From Bacteroidota bacterium (GTDB lineage Bacteria; Bacteroidota; Bacteroidia; Chitinophagales; Chitinophagaceae), in NCBI GenBank assembly GCA_013288745.1, contig JABDBG010000009.1, forward strand, positions 1 through 50,083: a stretch of 50,083 nt of DNA, given 5' to 3'. A program made the translations under genes and the position numbers. Every line of letters begins with the position of its first letter. Within the stretch, counting starts at the first letter, position 1. The notes under the pieces are model-generated. The model saw only the letters and a list, made by a program, of their open reading frames with translations, made no database searches and was not told where the DNA came from. Shown here one piece after another: positions 24,113 through 34,055 of the stretch.

Positions 24113-24151
24113 ATAAAAAACCGGAAATAATGAAATTATCATCATTTCCGG
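24113..24151 (-). terminator. Intrinsic terminator of the TPR protein gene
   Basis: On the minus strand the stem CCGGAAAT...ATTTCCGG (about 13 paired bases) is followed by a run of six T. On the plus strand there is no T-run, so it mainly serves the convergent TPR gene. Confidence 0.8.
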
Positions 24152-24184
24152 CATCCAATCAACCATGACCTATAAAACTAAGAA

Positions 24185-25225
24185 TTACAATCCCATATCT
24201 ATTTTCTTTTGTCTTAAGCTGTCTAAAGAAGGGTCTAACACAATCGCCTGGTCACACATTTTTTCTCCCTTGCTTTTTTCACCTTTCTTCTGAAAACACA
24301 TACCAGCCTGGTATAAAGCTTTTGCATCCGTTGCATCCATTTCAATTAATTTCTGACAATATTCTAAAGACTTATCATACATTTTTCTTGTATAAAATAC
24401 TTCAGCCATATCTCTTAATAATTCTGCATCGCCCGGTTTTGTTGCGATCACATCTAATAATATTTTTTCTCCTTTATCAAAATCACCGGCATATAAATAA
24501 GCGAAGCCTAAATTTTCATTAAAATCGCTTGTCTGAGCATAACCCATATCCTGCGCTTTTAAGAAACTTGCCAATGCATTTGTATAATCATCGTTGTTGT
24601 AATAGATCAATCCTAGTTCGTATACCCATCTGCTGTTTTCTGTAGTATCTAATTGTACAGCGGCTTTATAATAACCGATCGCTTTTGAATATTCTTCCAT
24701 ATCCAAATAACTTCTTGCCATGTCATATACAACCATCGCATCATTTTGATTCTTTGTTAACAGGTCCTGTAAAAGTGGCAATGCATTTCCATAATCTTCC
24801 TGTTCGTAATAACTCATTGCTATGATCCTTTCAGAAGTTTCTGCATTCGGACATTTTTTTGCAAATTTTATTGCTTTTTGAAACTGCCTGTAATCAAAAT
24901 ACAATTGAGCCAATTGATTTATTACTACTGCATCTGTTGTATCCAATTCATAGGCTTTAACCAATGTTGCTTTTGCAATATCTGTTCTGCGCATTTGAAG
25001 ATTTACAAGTGCCTTTTCTTTATACGCTTGTTCGTATTCAGGATATAAGGCAATAGCGCTATCAAAATAATTAGAAGCAACAGAATAATGCTTTAAAGAA
25101 TTTTGAGCAATACCTTGTTGAAAAAACAACATAGCACTGTCTTTATGATCAGAAGGAAAATTTGATCTTGAAAACGCAGCAATTGTTAATAATACACACG
25201 TACAAAAAAGTAAACATTTTTTCAT
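24185..25225 (-). CDS. Secreted tetratricopeptide-repeat protein
   Basis: This 346-residue protein has an N-terminal signal peptide (MKKCLLFCTCVLLTIAAFS) and about eight TPR units across residues 30-340, for example YSVASNYFDSAIALYPEY, YSKAIGYYKAAVQLD and YDKSLEYCQKLIEMDA. Such solenoids bind other proteins; in Bacteroidota many are periplasmic scaffolds. No enzymatic domain is present, and neither neighbour (convergent arginase, upstream glgB) suggests a specific partner. Confidence 0.85.
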   Translation of the reverse strand: MKKCLLFCTCVLLTIAAFSRSNFPSDHKDSAMLFFQQGIAQNSLKHYSVASNYFDSAIALYPEYEQAYKEKALVNLQMRRTDIAKATLVKAYELDTTDAVVINQLAQLYFDYRQFQKAIKFAKKCPNAETSERIIAMSYYEQEDYGNALPLLQDLLTKNQNDAMVVYDMARSYLDMEEYSKAIGYYKAAVQLDTTENSRWVYELGLIYYNNDDYTNALASFLKAQDMGYAQTSDFNENLGFAYLYAGDFDKGEKILLDVIATKPGDAELLRDMAEVFYTRKMYDKSLEYCQKLIEMDATDAKALYQAGMCFQKKGEKSKGEKMCDQAIVLDPSLDSLRQKKIDMGL

Positions 25226-25352
25226 GTAACACAGTTTAAGTATGACCTACGAAGGAAATATTGCAATCGGTTCTTGAACAAACGTTAAAATAGGATCAGT
25301 TAGTATAAAAAATCCTTTTTTTTAGAAGAAAAACTACCGTAAAAAAGAAGAT

Positions 25353-27314
25353 TTAACGGAATACTAAACCACCTAGTGCAGGCAAGTGAATAGTTAGCTC
25401 ATATAGTCCAGTTTCAGCGTCTAGTAAGAGACAATCGATCGCCGGGTTAAAAACATCGCCCGAACCCCAATATTTCTTCTCATTGCTGTTGAATATCTCC
25501 GTCCAGCTTGATTTTCCGTAAACCTGGAGTTTCCAGTCACGTCTAACAACCGGGGTAACATTCAATACTACCAATATGTCCTGTTCCTTGCTTAAGCCCT
25601 TTCTTTTATAGACAATTACACCTTCCTGGCGGTGATTAAGGTTTATCCATTCAAAACCGCCTATTTCAAACTGTAATTCGTACAAAGCGGGCTCTGCTGT
25701 ATAGAGGTGGTTTAGGTCCTTTACGCAGCCTTGCATAAGTTTATGACTGTCATGTTTTAGTAAAAACCAGTCAAGTTCAGAATGGTGGTTCCATTCTGAG
25801 GTTTGGGCAAATTCATTGCCCATAAATAGCAATTTGGCACCCGGGTGGGTGTACATGTAGGTATATAATAAACGTAGATTAGCGAATTTTTGCCATTCGT
25901 CTCCGGGCATTTTATAGATCATCGGGCTTTTACCGTGTACTACTTCATCATGGCTTAATGGAAGCATAAAATTCTCATCATAATAATACACCATGCTGAA
26001 AGTGAACTTATCCTGGTGAAACTGACGGAAATAAGGATCCATTTTAAAATAGTTCAGGGTATCGTGCATCCAGCCCATCATCCATTTCATACCGAAGCCC
26101 ATGCCACCTGCAAAAGTTGGTCGTGAAATATTTGGCCAATCGGTTGCTTCTTCAGCTATTGTCTGCACATCAGGGAAATCGCGGTAAATAGTTTCATTCA
26201 GGTCTTTTATAAAAGCGATGGCTTCTATATTTCCGTTGCCGCCAAATTTGTTAGGTTCCCATTGTCCTTCAGTCCTTGAATAATCCAATTGCAAAATAGA
26301 GCTTACTGCATCAACGCGGATACCATCGATATGGAATTTATCGAACCAAAACATGGCACTACTGATCAGGAAAGATTTTACTTCGCCTCTTTCATAATTA
26401 AAGATATAACTGTTCCAATCGGGATGGTAGCCCTTGCGCATATCGGCATATTCGTAAGTGTGTGTACCATCGAACATGAACAGGCCATGTGCATCGTATG
26501 GAAAATGAGAAGGTACCCAATCTAATATGATACCGATGCCTGCATTGTGAAAGGCGTCGATCATTGCCATAAAATCTTCCGGCGCACCAAAGCGTGACGT
26601 AGGAGCGAAAAAGCCCGTGCCCTGGTATCCCCAGCTACCATCGAACGGATGTTCCATTACCGGCATCAGTTCAACATGCGTAAAGCCCATTTCTTTTACA
26701 TATGGGACCAATCTTTCTGTTATCTGTGCGTAGGTATTGTAACGATCTTCGTTGTGTTTATCAGGGCGCATCCAGCTTGCTAAATGAACTTCGTATACGC
26801 TCCACGGTGAGTTAAGGGAATTGTTCTTTTTTCTTTTGCCCATCCATTCCTTATCCTGCCAGGTGTATTGCATATCCCAGCTTATAGAAGCCGTTGCAGG
26901 TTTCATTTCCCAGAAATTGGCAAATGGATCACCTTTATCAATTTCTACACCCTGGTATCCTTTGATAGCATATTTGTAGGCATCTCCCTTTTTAAAATTA
27001 GGGATGAAACCTTCCCAGATACCCGAATTATCTAGTCGTACAAATAATGGATGCGTATTCCTTTTCCAGTCGTTAAAATTTCCAGTTACAGAAACTTCTG
27101 TTGCATTAGGAGCCCATACGGCAAAGTAAAAACCTTTTATGCCTAACACTTCTATTTCGTGCGAGCCAAATAATTCGTATAGTTTATAATTGGTACCGTT
27201 TTGATAGTTGGTTATTTGCTGATCGCTGAATAATGAATAATTCCAAACCGGCCCGGTAGAATCAACAAAATGTATATCCTCGTATTTTTTTACACTATCA
27301 TTACCTGTTACCAT
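25353..27314 (-). CDS. glgB: 1,4-alpha-glucan branching enzyme
   Basis: This 653-residue GH13 enzyme creates alpha-1,6 branches in glycogen. An N-terminal CBM48-like domain (YFAVWAPNATEVSVTGNFND) precedes the barrel. The barrel holds the nucleophile Asp in IDGIRVDAVSS, the acid Glu in IAEEATDWPN and the third Asp in LSHDEVVHGK. It is somewhat shorter at the N terminus than the E. coli enzyme, as in many Bacteroidota. glgC lies upstream and is closed by its own terminator, so glgB may have a separate start in the 70-base gap or depend on readthrough. Confidence 0.95.
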   Translation of the reverse strand: MVTGNDSVKKYEDIHFVDSTGPVWNYSLFSDQQITNYQNGTNYKLYELFGSHEIEVLGIKGFYFAVWAPNATEVSVTGNFNDWKRNTHPLFVRLDNSGIWEGFIPNFKKGDAYKYAIKGYQGVEIDKGDPFANFWEMKPATASISWDMQYTWQDKEWMGKRKKNNSLNSPWSVYEVHLASWMRPDKHNEDRYNTYAQITERLVPYVKEMGFTHVELMPVMEHPFDGSWGYQGTGFFAPTSRFGAPEDFMAMIDAFHNAGIGIILDWVPSHFPYDAHGLFMFDGTHTYEYADMRKGYHPDWNSYIFNYERGEVKSFLISSAMFWFDKFHIDGIRVDAVSSILQLDYSRTEGQWEPNKFGGNGNIEAIAFIKDLNETIYRDFPDVQTIAEEATDWPNISRPTFAGGMGFGMKWMMGWMHDTLNYFKMDPYFRQFHQDKFTFSMVYYYDENFMLPLSHDEVVHGKSPMIYKMPGDEWQKFANLRLLYTYMYTHPGAKLLFMGNEFAQTSEWNHHSELDWFLLKHDSHKLMQGCVKDLNHLYTAEPALYELQFEIGGFEWINLNHRQEGVIVYKRKGLSKEQDILVVLNVTPVVRRDWKLQVYGKSSWTEIFNSNEKKYWGSGDVFNPAIDCLLLDAETGLYELTIHLPALGGLVFR

Positions 27315-27351
27315 TAGAGAGAGATTAATTAAGACTGATATAAATATCGGT

Positions 27352-27380
27352 TAAAAAAAAGAGCAGTTTTTACTGCTCTT
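27352..27380 (-). terminator. Intrinsic terminator after glgC
   Basis: Minus-strand stem AGAGCAGT / ACTGCTCT with a four-base loop and a run of eight or more T, directly after the glgC stop and before glgB. Confidence 0.9.
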
Positions 27381-27385
27381 GAAAA

Positions 27386-28663
27386 TTATATTACAAATCC
27401 GTTAGGAATGATTGCGCCTTTTTTGATTACGACGATTCCGTCTTTAACTGCATATAGAGGATGGTCTGCTTTATCTAGATGCTCACCGCCGTTGATGCGT
27501 ACATCATTTCCTATCCTGACATTTTTATCAACGATCACATTTTTAATGTAGCAACGTTCGCCGATACCAATTTTAGGGATTCCGATATGTTCTGCATGTT
27601 GTATCTCAGCCAGTGTTTCGTAATAATCGCTACCCATGATATAGCTATTTACAACGGTAGTACCATTGCCAATTCTTGTACGTATACCTACAACACTATT
27701 TTCAATTCTTGATGCATGAATGATACAACCATCTGCGATCAACGTGCGTTCTAATGTAGTGCCGCTGATCTTTGCAGGAGGCAACATACGCGCTCTTGTG
27801 TAGACAGTTTTTTCGTTATTGAATAAATTGAAATGAGGGATATCCATTGTTAAAGCAAGGTTTGCTTCAAAGAACGAATGAATGTTTCCGATATCGGTCC
27901 AGTAACCGTCGTATTGAAAACTAACTACTTTATATTTATCGATACAAGAAGGAATAATTTCTTTACCGAAATCTGTCGCGTCTTTATGTTCTTCCTGTAA
28001 AAGATCGAATAATAATTTTCTGTTGAAAACATAAATACCCATTGATGCCAGGTAATTTCTACCCATGCCTTGCATAACGTGTCCTGTATCACTTACCCAG
28101 TCAGGTAAAACTTCAGCCTTAGGTTTTTCTACGAATGTGGTGATATCATTTTTTTCATTTGTTTTTAAAATGCCGAACTCAGTCGCTTCTCTTCCTGTAA
28201 CAGGGATTGTTGCAATAGTTAGATCTGCATTTTGCGCCAGATGATTATCGATAATAGCAGAAAAATCCATTTGGTATAACTGATCGCCCGAGAGGATCAA
28301 CACATAATCATATTCATAAGAACCGATATGGCGCAATGATTGGCGCACCGCATCTGCAGTTCCCTGGAACCAAGTAGGGTTATCAGGTGTTTGTTCCGCA
28401 GCTAAGATATCCACGAAACCACTGCTGAACATGCTGAACTGATACGTGTTTTTAATGTGCTTGTTAAGCGATGCCGAGTTGAATTGCGTTAGTACCAATA
28501 TGCGGTTGATACCGGAATTAATACAGTTAGATATTGGAATATCCACTAAACGGTATTTACCTGCAATAGGCACAGCTGGTTTACTTCTACTGGCAGTTAG
28601 AGGGTACAAGCGGGAGCCTGCTCCACCACCTAAAACAATCGAGATTACTGATTTGGTATTCAT
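27386..28663 (-). CDS. glgC: Glucose-1-phosphate adenylyltransferase
   Basis: This 425-residue enzyme makes ADP-glucose from ATP and glucose 1-phosphate, the committed step of glycogen synthesis. It has the nucleotide-binding GGGAGSRLYPLT, SKPAVPIAGKYRLVDIPISN, LSGDQLY and FVEKPK, and a C-terminal left-handed beta-helix region (RTRIGNGTTVVNS, KNVIVDKNVRIG). It is between glgA and glgB on the same strand. Confidence 0.95.
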   Translation of the reverse strand: MNTKSVISIVLGGGAGSRLYPLTASRSKPAVPIAGKYRLVDIPISNCINSGINRILVLTQFNSASLNKHIKNTYQFSMFSSGFVDILAAEQTPDNPTWFQGTADAVRQSLRHIGSYEYDYVLILSGDQLYQMDFSAIIDNHLAQNADLTIATIPVTGREATEFGILKTNEKNDITTFVEKPKAEVLPDWVSDTGHVMQGMGRNYLASMGIYVFNRKLLFDLLQEEHKDATDFGKEIIPSCIDKYKVVSFQYDGYWTDIGNIHSFFEANLALTMDIPHFNLFNNEKTVYTRARMLPPAKISGTTLERTLIADGCIIHASRIENSVVGIRTRIGNGTTVVNSYIMGSDYYETLAEIQHAEHIGIPKIGIGERCYIKNVIVDKNVRIGNDVRINGGEHLDKADHPLYAVKDGIVVIKKGAIIPNGFVI

Positions 28664-28737
28664 ATAGTTGAGTTGGTTAGTATTTTATTAGTTTTTTATT
28701 TTATTATATTTTAGTGTGTAACGGATGGAGCGCGATC

Positions 28738-30159
28738 TTATTGTAAACTTTTATATAAATCAACATATTTTCCTGTGCTTATTTCCCAGCTATTATCGAT
28801 CTGCATCATCTTTACCCTTACTTCATCTAATCGTTTTGGCTGACTGTACAATTGTACCGCTCTGTGTATCGAGTAGGTAATATCACCAACTGTTGCATCG
28901 TTAAACCGAATGCCGTAGCCGCTTCCATCCGGTATGCCGTAATCAATCACAGTATCTTTTAATCCGCCTGTGCTTCTTACAATTGGCACAGTGCCATATC
29001 GCAATGCGTACAATTGATTCAATCCACATGGTTCAACCCTGCTTGGCATCAATAAAAAGTCTGCACCTGCATACATTTGATGGCTCAGTTTTTCATTGTA
29101 CCCGATCTTAGAATTATAGTAGCCCATCAAACCGCTTTTCATGTCTTCCAGTTGTCGCTCTACCCAAAAATCTCCACTACCTAAAACAAGGAAATTCATT
29201 TTTCCCTGCATGTGATAGATCGCATCGCTGATGGCTCTTGGTAAAAGGTCTGCACCTTTTTCATCCACCAATCTTCCTATAAAAACGATCAACGGTTTGT
29301 TGATATCTAATCCATATTCTTTACAAAGAACTTCTTTATTGCTAAGCTTTCCTTCATCTACATCATCAATACCAAATTGCGTTGCAATGTATTTATCCAA
29401 TTCAGGATTCCAGACAAGGTCATCAATTCCGTTGATGATACCGCTGCATTTTCCTTTTTCATATTCGAACAAAGCTTCTAAACCATTTGAATTGTACCTG
29501 AGTTCTTCTAAATAGCTCGGACTAACAGTCGTTACTCTTAACACGCATTTGACAGCACTAGCCAAAGGATTGATATTGTTCTTCCAATCGAGCTTGCCCC
29601 AGTTGTTACCATCCCATGCAGGTAAATAACTTCCTTTATCCCAGCCCATCCAGCCCTGGTATTGTGCGTTGTGAATAGTAAGTACGGTAGGTACAGTAGC
29701 CAGGTGTTTGTATGCAAAACAATTTTGCATCATAAAAGGAACAAGGCCCGCGTGATGATCATGAACATGTACAACATCCGGACGGTGGTTCCATTTACTA
29801 AGCCAATCAACTACTGCAATTTGAAAAGAAGTAAATCTTTCTATATCATCATCGTAGCCATAAACCTTTTGCCTGTCTAGTAAACCATTGATATCTATAA
29901 GGTAAAGATCGAAACCAAGATCATTTGTTTTTTCTTTGATGATGGTGTAGTTGATCCAGCTATGCCCCATTGCGAAAGAACCTTTGTGTACCACATCAAA
30001 TTCATGTTCATACAAAAAAGGAGTTTTATACATCGGCATCACCACCTTTGCTAAATGTCCTAACTCATTTTGATACTTGGGTAAAGCTCCAACTACATCT
30101 CCCAATCCGCCTGCTTTCGCTACCGGATAACATTCGGCACTAACATGTATTATTTCCAT
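28738..30159 (-). CDS. glgA: Glycogen synthase (GT5)
   Basis: This 473-residue GT-B enzyme extends alpha-1,4-glucan from ADP-glucose. It has the N-terminal AKAGGLGDVVGALPKY (ADP-glucose binding), VVHVHDHHAGLVPF, and the C-terminal IVFIGRLVDEKGADLL and PSRVEPCGLNQLYALRYGTVPIV. ATG 30159 is preferred over the TTG one codon earlier. It is first of three collinear glycogen genes; the sugar transporter gene diverges from it across a 120-base spacer. Confidence 0.95.
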   Translation of the reverse strand: MEIIHVSAECYPVAKAGGLGDVVGALPKYQNELGHLAKVVMPMYKTPFLYEHEFDVVHKGSFAMGHSWINYTIIKEKTNDLGFDLYLIDINGLLDRQKVYGYDDDIERFTSFQIAVVDWLSKWNHRPDVVHVHDHHAGLVPFMMQNCFAYKHLATVPTVLTIHNAQYQGWMGWDKGSYLPAWDGNNWGKLDWKNNINPLASAVKCVLRVTTVSPSYLEELRYNSNGLEALFEYEKGKCSGIINGIDDLVWNPELDKYIATQFGIDDVDEGKLSNKEVLCKEYGLDINKPLIVFIGRLVDEKGADLLPRAISDAIYHMQGKMNFLVLGSGDFWVERQLEDMKSGLMGYYNSKIGYNEKLSHQMYAGADFLLMPSRVEPCGLNQLYALRYGTVPIVRSTGGLKDTVIDYGIPDGSGYGIRFNDATVGDITYSIHRAVQLYSQPKRLDEVRVKMMQIDNSWEISTGKYVDLYKSLQ

Positions 30160-30282
30160 CAAATAAGTTAATAAGTAATCGGCATCAAATTAAGAAGGTT
30201 TTCGTTACCAGCAAATTATGATTTGGATTTTTTTTCTGCTTGCCCAAATTAGTCTATTTTTAGCCCCTTAAAGAAAACGATT

Positions 30283-31980
30283 ATGCCTGACCAACAACAG
30301 AATTCAACCAATTCCAACGCCTCATCTCAAACGATCCCTACCAATTACGGAGCCTTAACTACTTTAGTGACGGTTTTTTTCTTTTGGGGTTTTATTGCTG
30401 CCGGAAATAGTGTGTTTATTCCATTTTGTAAACACCATTTCGGACTTGATCAGTTTCAAAGCCAGCTGGTGGATTTTGCTTTCTATACGGCCTATTATCT
30501 GGGAGCTCTTGTCTTGTTTGCTTATGGTGCTTTTGGCGGTAAAGATCTTGTAGGTAAATGGGGATATAAAAAAAGTATTGTATACGGATTGTTATTCTCG
30601 GCTTTAGGCGCTATCGCGATGATATTGGCTGTTGAAGGAGAAACGTTTTCGGGAATGCTGGTAGGTTTATTCATTGTTGCTTTGGGGTTTTCATTACAAC
30701 AAACAGCCGCACAGCCTTTCGCTATTTTATTGGGAGATCCTGCAACGGGTGCTAGTCGCGGAACATTGGGCGGTGCTATCAATTCATTCGGTACTACAAT
30801 TGGTCCGATCGTTGTTGCTTTCGCTTTGTTTGGAACAACAGCTGCTATCACTGATGATAAAATTGCATCGCTTAGTTTAAGCAAAGTGGTGATACTATAT
30901 AGTGCAGTGGGAGCTTTATTTATAGCTGCTGCAGCATTGTTTTATTTTTCTAAAAAAGTACCTGCAGGTATTTTAATTGAAGAAACAGAAAAAGCTAATA
31001 AAGCTTTGAATACTTTATTAATTATGACAGGGGCTTTGGTCATCGTATTCGCTCCTGTATTTTATAGTTATAAAACAGACCTTACGAATGCATCAGCAGA
31101 TGTAATAACCGCTATGCAAGCGTATAGAATGAAATTATTGTTCTGCGCATTGGCCGTAATTGTTTTCGGATTATTATTCGCAAATTTCAGAGCACAGAAA
31201 AATCCGCATGGTTGGGGCGCTATGCAATATCCTCAATTGGTATTGGGTATGCTGGGCATCTTCGCTTATGTAGGTGTAGAAGTTGCGATAGGCAGCAATC
31301 TTAGTGAACTATTAAGACAACCAGAATTTGGTTCTCATGCGTCATCAGAAGCGGCGCCTTACATTTCTATGTATTGGGGTAGTTTAATGATCGGTCGTTG
31401 GGCAGGAGCTTTAACGGCTTTTGATTTTAGTAAAAAGACAAGAACCATTTTGCAATTCGTTGTACCGTTGGCGGCATTTGCCATTATCATCGGTATTAAT
31501 ACGATGGCTAAATATGATATGGCGCCGTTGTATTATTATGTTATTTGTGTACTGATACAAATGCTTGCTTTCTATATCAGCAAAAACAAACCCGTAAGAA
31601 CTTTATTGATGTTTAGTCTGCTAGGTGTAACAGCCATGCTGATCGGTATTTTTTCAACAGGGAATATTGCGATCTATGCATTTTTAAGTGGCGGTTTATT
31701 TTGTTCTATTATGTGGCCGGCTATTTTTGCATTGGCGATCGCAGGTTTAGGAAAATATACTTCACAAGGTTCAGCATTTTTGATCATGATGATCCTGGGT
31801 GGTGGTATCATTCCGCCGATACAAGGTAAACTGGCAGATCTGATAGGGATTCATGATTCATATATCATACCGGCTATTTGTTATGGATACTTAGCTTTCT
31901 TTGCATTCAGGGTAAAAGGTATTTTGAAAAATCAGGGTATTGATTATGATGCAAAAATTGGTAGCGAAAGTGGACATTAA
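30283..31980 (+). CDS. Sugar MFS transporter (FHS/FucP family)
   Basis: This 565-residue polytopic protein has at least 12 hydrophobic segments. The first is TLVTVFFFWGFIAAGN, a hallmark of the fucose-glucose-galactose:H+ symporter group, and GFSLQQTAAQPFAILLGDP is another. It is longer than FucP because of inserted helices in the middle (about residues 240-340). Transported sugar is not certain. A ROK sugar kinase follows after 30 bases and glycogen genes diverge upstream, so glucose uptake is the simplest reading. Confidence 0.88.
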   Translation: MPDQQQNSTNSNASSQTIPTNYGALTTLVTVFFFWGFIAAGNSVFIPFCKHHFGLDQFQSQLVDFAFYTAYYLGALVLFAYGAFGGKDLVGKWGYKKSIVYGLLFSALGAIAMILAVEGETFSGMLVGLFIVALGFSLQQTAAQPFAILLGDPATGASRGTLGGAINSFGTTIGPIVVAFALFGTTAAITDDKIASLSLSKVVILYSAVGALFIAAAALFYFSKKVPAGILIEETEKANKALNTLLIMTGALVIVFAPVFYSYKTDLTNASADVITAMQAYRMKLLFCALAVIVFGLLFANFRAQKNPHGWGAMQYPQLVLGMLGIFAYVGVEVAIGSNLSELLRQPEFGSHASSEAAPYISMYWGSLMIGRWAGALTAFDFSKKTRTILQFVVPLAAFAIIIGINTMAKYDMAPLYYYVICVLIQMLAFYISKNKPVRTLLMFSLLGVTAMLIGIFSTGNIAIYAFLSGGLFCSIMWPAIFALAIAGLGKYTSQGSAFLIMMILGGGIIPPIQGKLADLIGIHDSYIIPAICYGYLAFFAFRVKGILKNQGIDYDAKIGSESGH

Positions 31981-32010
31981 TTTTAATACAATAATTCTAA
32001 ATAAATAATA

Positions 32011-32991
32011 ATGAGCAAATCAGTAGCCAAGTATGCGATAGGCATTGATGTAGGAGGCACTACTACTAAATTTGGTATCGTATCACGCGAAGGGAAAATT
32101 CTAGAGCAGGACCGTATACCAACCAACGCACATGAAGTAGTAGAAGATTTTATCGATGACCTGTATGATAAACTAATGCCGATGATCAAAAGGATCGGTG
32201 GTATTGAAAATATTATCGGCATTGGTATGGGAGCTCCTAATGCGAACTATTATTCAGGCAATATTGAATACCCGCCAAATTTAAAATGGAAAGGAATTAT
32301 TCCTATTGCAGAATTGATGCATAAGAAATTCGGCTTAACAACAAAACTTACCAATGATGCAAATGCAGCAGCTGTAGGAGAGATGACATACGGTGTTACA
32401 AAAGGCATCAAACATTTTATTACGATAACATTAGGCACAGGAGTAGGAAGTGGTATTGTGGTAGATGGTAAGATATTATTAGGGCATGATGGTTTTGCAG
32501 GAGAATTGGGCCATACAATTATTCGTCCGGGGGGAAGATTGCACAAGAGTACGAAAATGCGCGGTAGTTTAGAAGCTTATGCATCTGCTACGGGTGTACG
32601 CGAGACTGCGATCGAATTACTGACATTGCATCCTGATAAGGAAAGTTTATTAAGAGACTATGCATTGAATAATATTACCAGCGAAACGGTATACGAATGC
32701 GCTATGCAGGGCGATACGATCGCGAATCAGATATTTGATTTTACCGGGCAAATATTAGGCGAATCTTTGGCCAACTTTATCATGTTCTCTTCACCGGAAG
32801 TAATTGTGTTGTTTGGTGGATTAACAAAAGCCGGCAACCTGTTATTAAATCCTACAAGAAAGGCCATGGAAGCTAATTTGCTTCCCATCTTCCAAAATAA
32901 AGTAAAATTATTATTCAGTGAATTGAAAGAAGCTGATGCAGCGATACTAGGTGCCAGTGCTTTGATATGGGATGTGTCAGAATATGATTAA
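32011..32991 (+). CDS. ROK family sugar kinase (glucokinase-like), lacking the zinc cysteines
   Basis: This 326-residue ROK protein has the ATP-binding IGIDVGGTTTKFGIV, the catalytic Asp in LTNDANAAAVGE, GTGVGSGIVVDG, and GFAGELGHTI with the zinc His. Most ROK kinases then have CxCGxxGCLE; here the segment reads GGRLHKSTKMRGSLEAYAS, with no cysteine. The enzyme has no DNA-binding domain, so it is a kinase and not a repressor. With the upstream transporter it would convert imported glucose to glucose 6-phosphate, feeding glycogen synthesis. Substrate is inferred. Confidence 0.88.
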   Translation: MSKSVAKYAIGIDVGGTTTKFGIVSREGKILEQDRIPTNAHEVVEDFIDDLYDKLMPMIKRIGGIENIIGIGMGAPNANYYSGNIEYPPNLKWKGIIPIAELMHKKFGLTTKLTNDANAAAVGEMTYGVTKGIKHFITITLGTGVGSGIVVDGKILLGHDGFAGELGHTIIRPGGRLHKSTKMRGSLEAYASATGVRETAIELLTLHPDKESLLRDYALNNITSETVYECAMQGDTIANQIFDFTGQILGESLANFIMFSSPEVIVLFGGLTKAGNLLLNPTRKAMEANLLPIFQNKVKLLFSELKEADAAILGASALIWDVSEYD

Positions 32992-32993
32992 GT

Positions 32994-33110
32994 AAAAAGT
33001 CAAAAACAAAAAGTAATAAAAATCCCAAATAACTTAATTGCTATTTGGGATTCTCTTGTAGTTAATTACTGATTAACTTATGGGGTTTAATTTTTTACTT
33101 TTGACTTTGT
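32994..33110. repeat. Intergenic palindrome of AAAGTCAAAA words overlapping the lipA end
   Basis: Outer arms are AAAAAGTCAAAAAC... and ...TTTTACTTTTGACTTT. The inner hairpin is AATCCCAAATA / TATTTGGGATT (33021-33052). It lies between the convergent ROK kinase and lipA and may act as a terminator. The right arm contains the final codons and stop of lipA. Similar words occur at 45546, 47347 and 49287. Confidence 0.75.
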
Positions 33111-34018
33111 TCTTCTAACCATTTATTTTTTCCCCAACCTTGTATCACATGTTTTTCTGAATGATACGAAGAACGAACCAATGGGCCGCTTTCCACATAA
33201 TCAAATCCCATATTATAACCGATCTCTCTTAATTCTTTAAATTCATCAGGATGAACAAAGCGTTGTACCTGTAAATGTTTTTTACTTGGCTGCAAATATT
33301 GCCCGATAGTAATTACATCAACATGGCTATCTCTTAAATTTTGCATTGTTTGAATTACTTCTTCTTTCGTTTCACCCAAACCCAGCATGATGCCACTCTT
33401 TGTACGCATGCCACCTTGTTTAAGGATACGCAGGGTTTCCATGCTGCGCCAATACTTTGCTTGTATACGTACTTGTTTTGTCAGTCTTTCTACTGTTTCA
33501 ATATTATGACTAACAACTTCAGGTGCCGCATCAATAATGCGTTGAATATTTTCTGCTTCAGCTTTAAAATCAGGAATTAATGTTTCTAATGTAGTATTTG
33601 GGTTTAAGGCCTTGATCGCTTTAATGGTGTTGTACCAAATAATAGAACCGCCGTCTTTTATTTCATCCCTATCTACAGACGTAACAACGGCGTGTTTTAC
33701 TTTCATCAGGTTAATAGCTTCCGCTACCCTTTGAGGCTCGTCCCAGTCTATTGGTTCCGGCCTGCCTGTTGCAACAGCGCAAAAACCACAGCTGCGCGTA
33801 CAAATATTACCTAATATCATAAATGTTGCAGTGCCTTCGCCCCAGCATTCGCCCATATTCGGACAATTACCACTTTCACAAATTGTGTGCAGCTTATGTG
33901 TGTCTACTAAATTTCTTACATGTTTGTATTCTTCACCGATAGGCAATTTGACCCTCAGCCAATTTGGCTTTTTAGGTTTTTGTTCTACCATTCCGTCTAT
34001 TATTGGTAATTCAGTCAT
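33095..34018 (-). CDS. lipA: Lipoyl synthase
   Basis: This 307-residue radical SAM enzyme inserts two sulfurs into octanoyl groups to form lipoate. The auxiliary cluster motif [12 protein letters not shown] and the radical SAM motif CTRSCGFC are both present, and the C-terminal RSSYHSEK contains the Ser that ligates the auxiliary cluster. The last few residues (SQK and stop) come from a palindromic repeat arm. It is 37 bases downstream of a secreted-protein gene on the same strand. Confidence 0.95.
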   Translation of the reverse strand: MTELPIIDGMVEQKPKKPNWLRVKLPIGEEYKHVRNLVDTHKLHTICESGNCPNMGECWGEGTATFMILGNICTRSCGFCAVATGRPEPIDWDEPQRVAEAINLMKVKHAVVTSVDRDEIKDGGSIIWYNTIKAIKALNPNTTLETLIPDFKAEAENIQRIIDAAPEVVSHNIETVERLTKQVRIQAKYWRSMETLRILKQGGMRTKSGIMLGLGETKEEVIQTMQNLRDSHVDVITIGQYLQPSKKHLQVQRFVHPDEFKELREIGYNMGFDYVESGPLVRSSYHSEKHVIQGWGKNKWLEEQSQK

Positions 34019-34055
34019 CTATTTTTATTTAAAAAATTCTTATTCAATATCAGTG

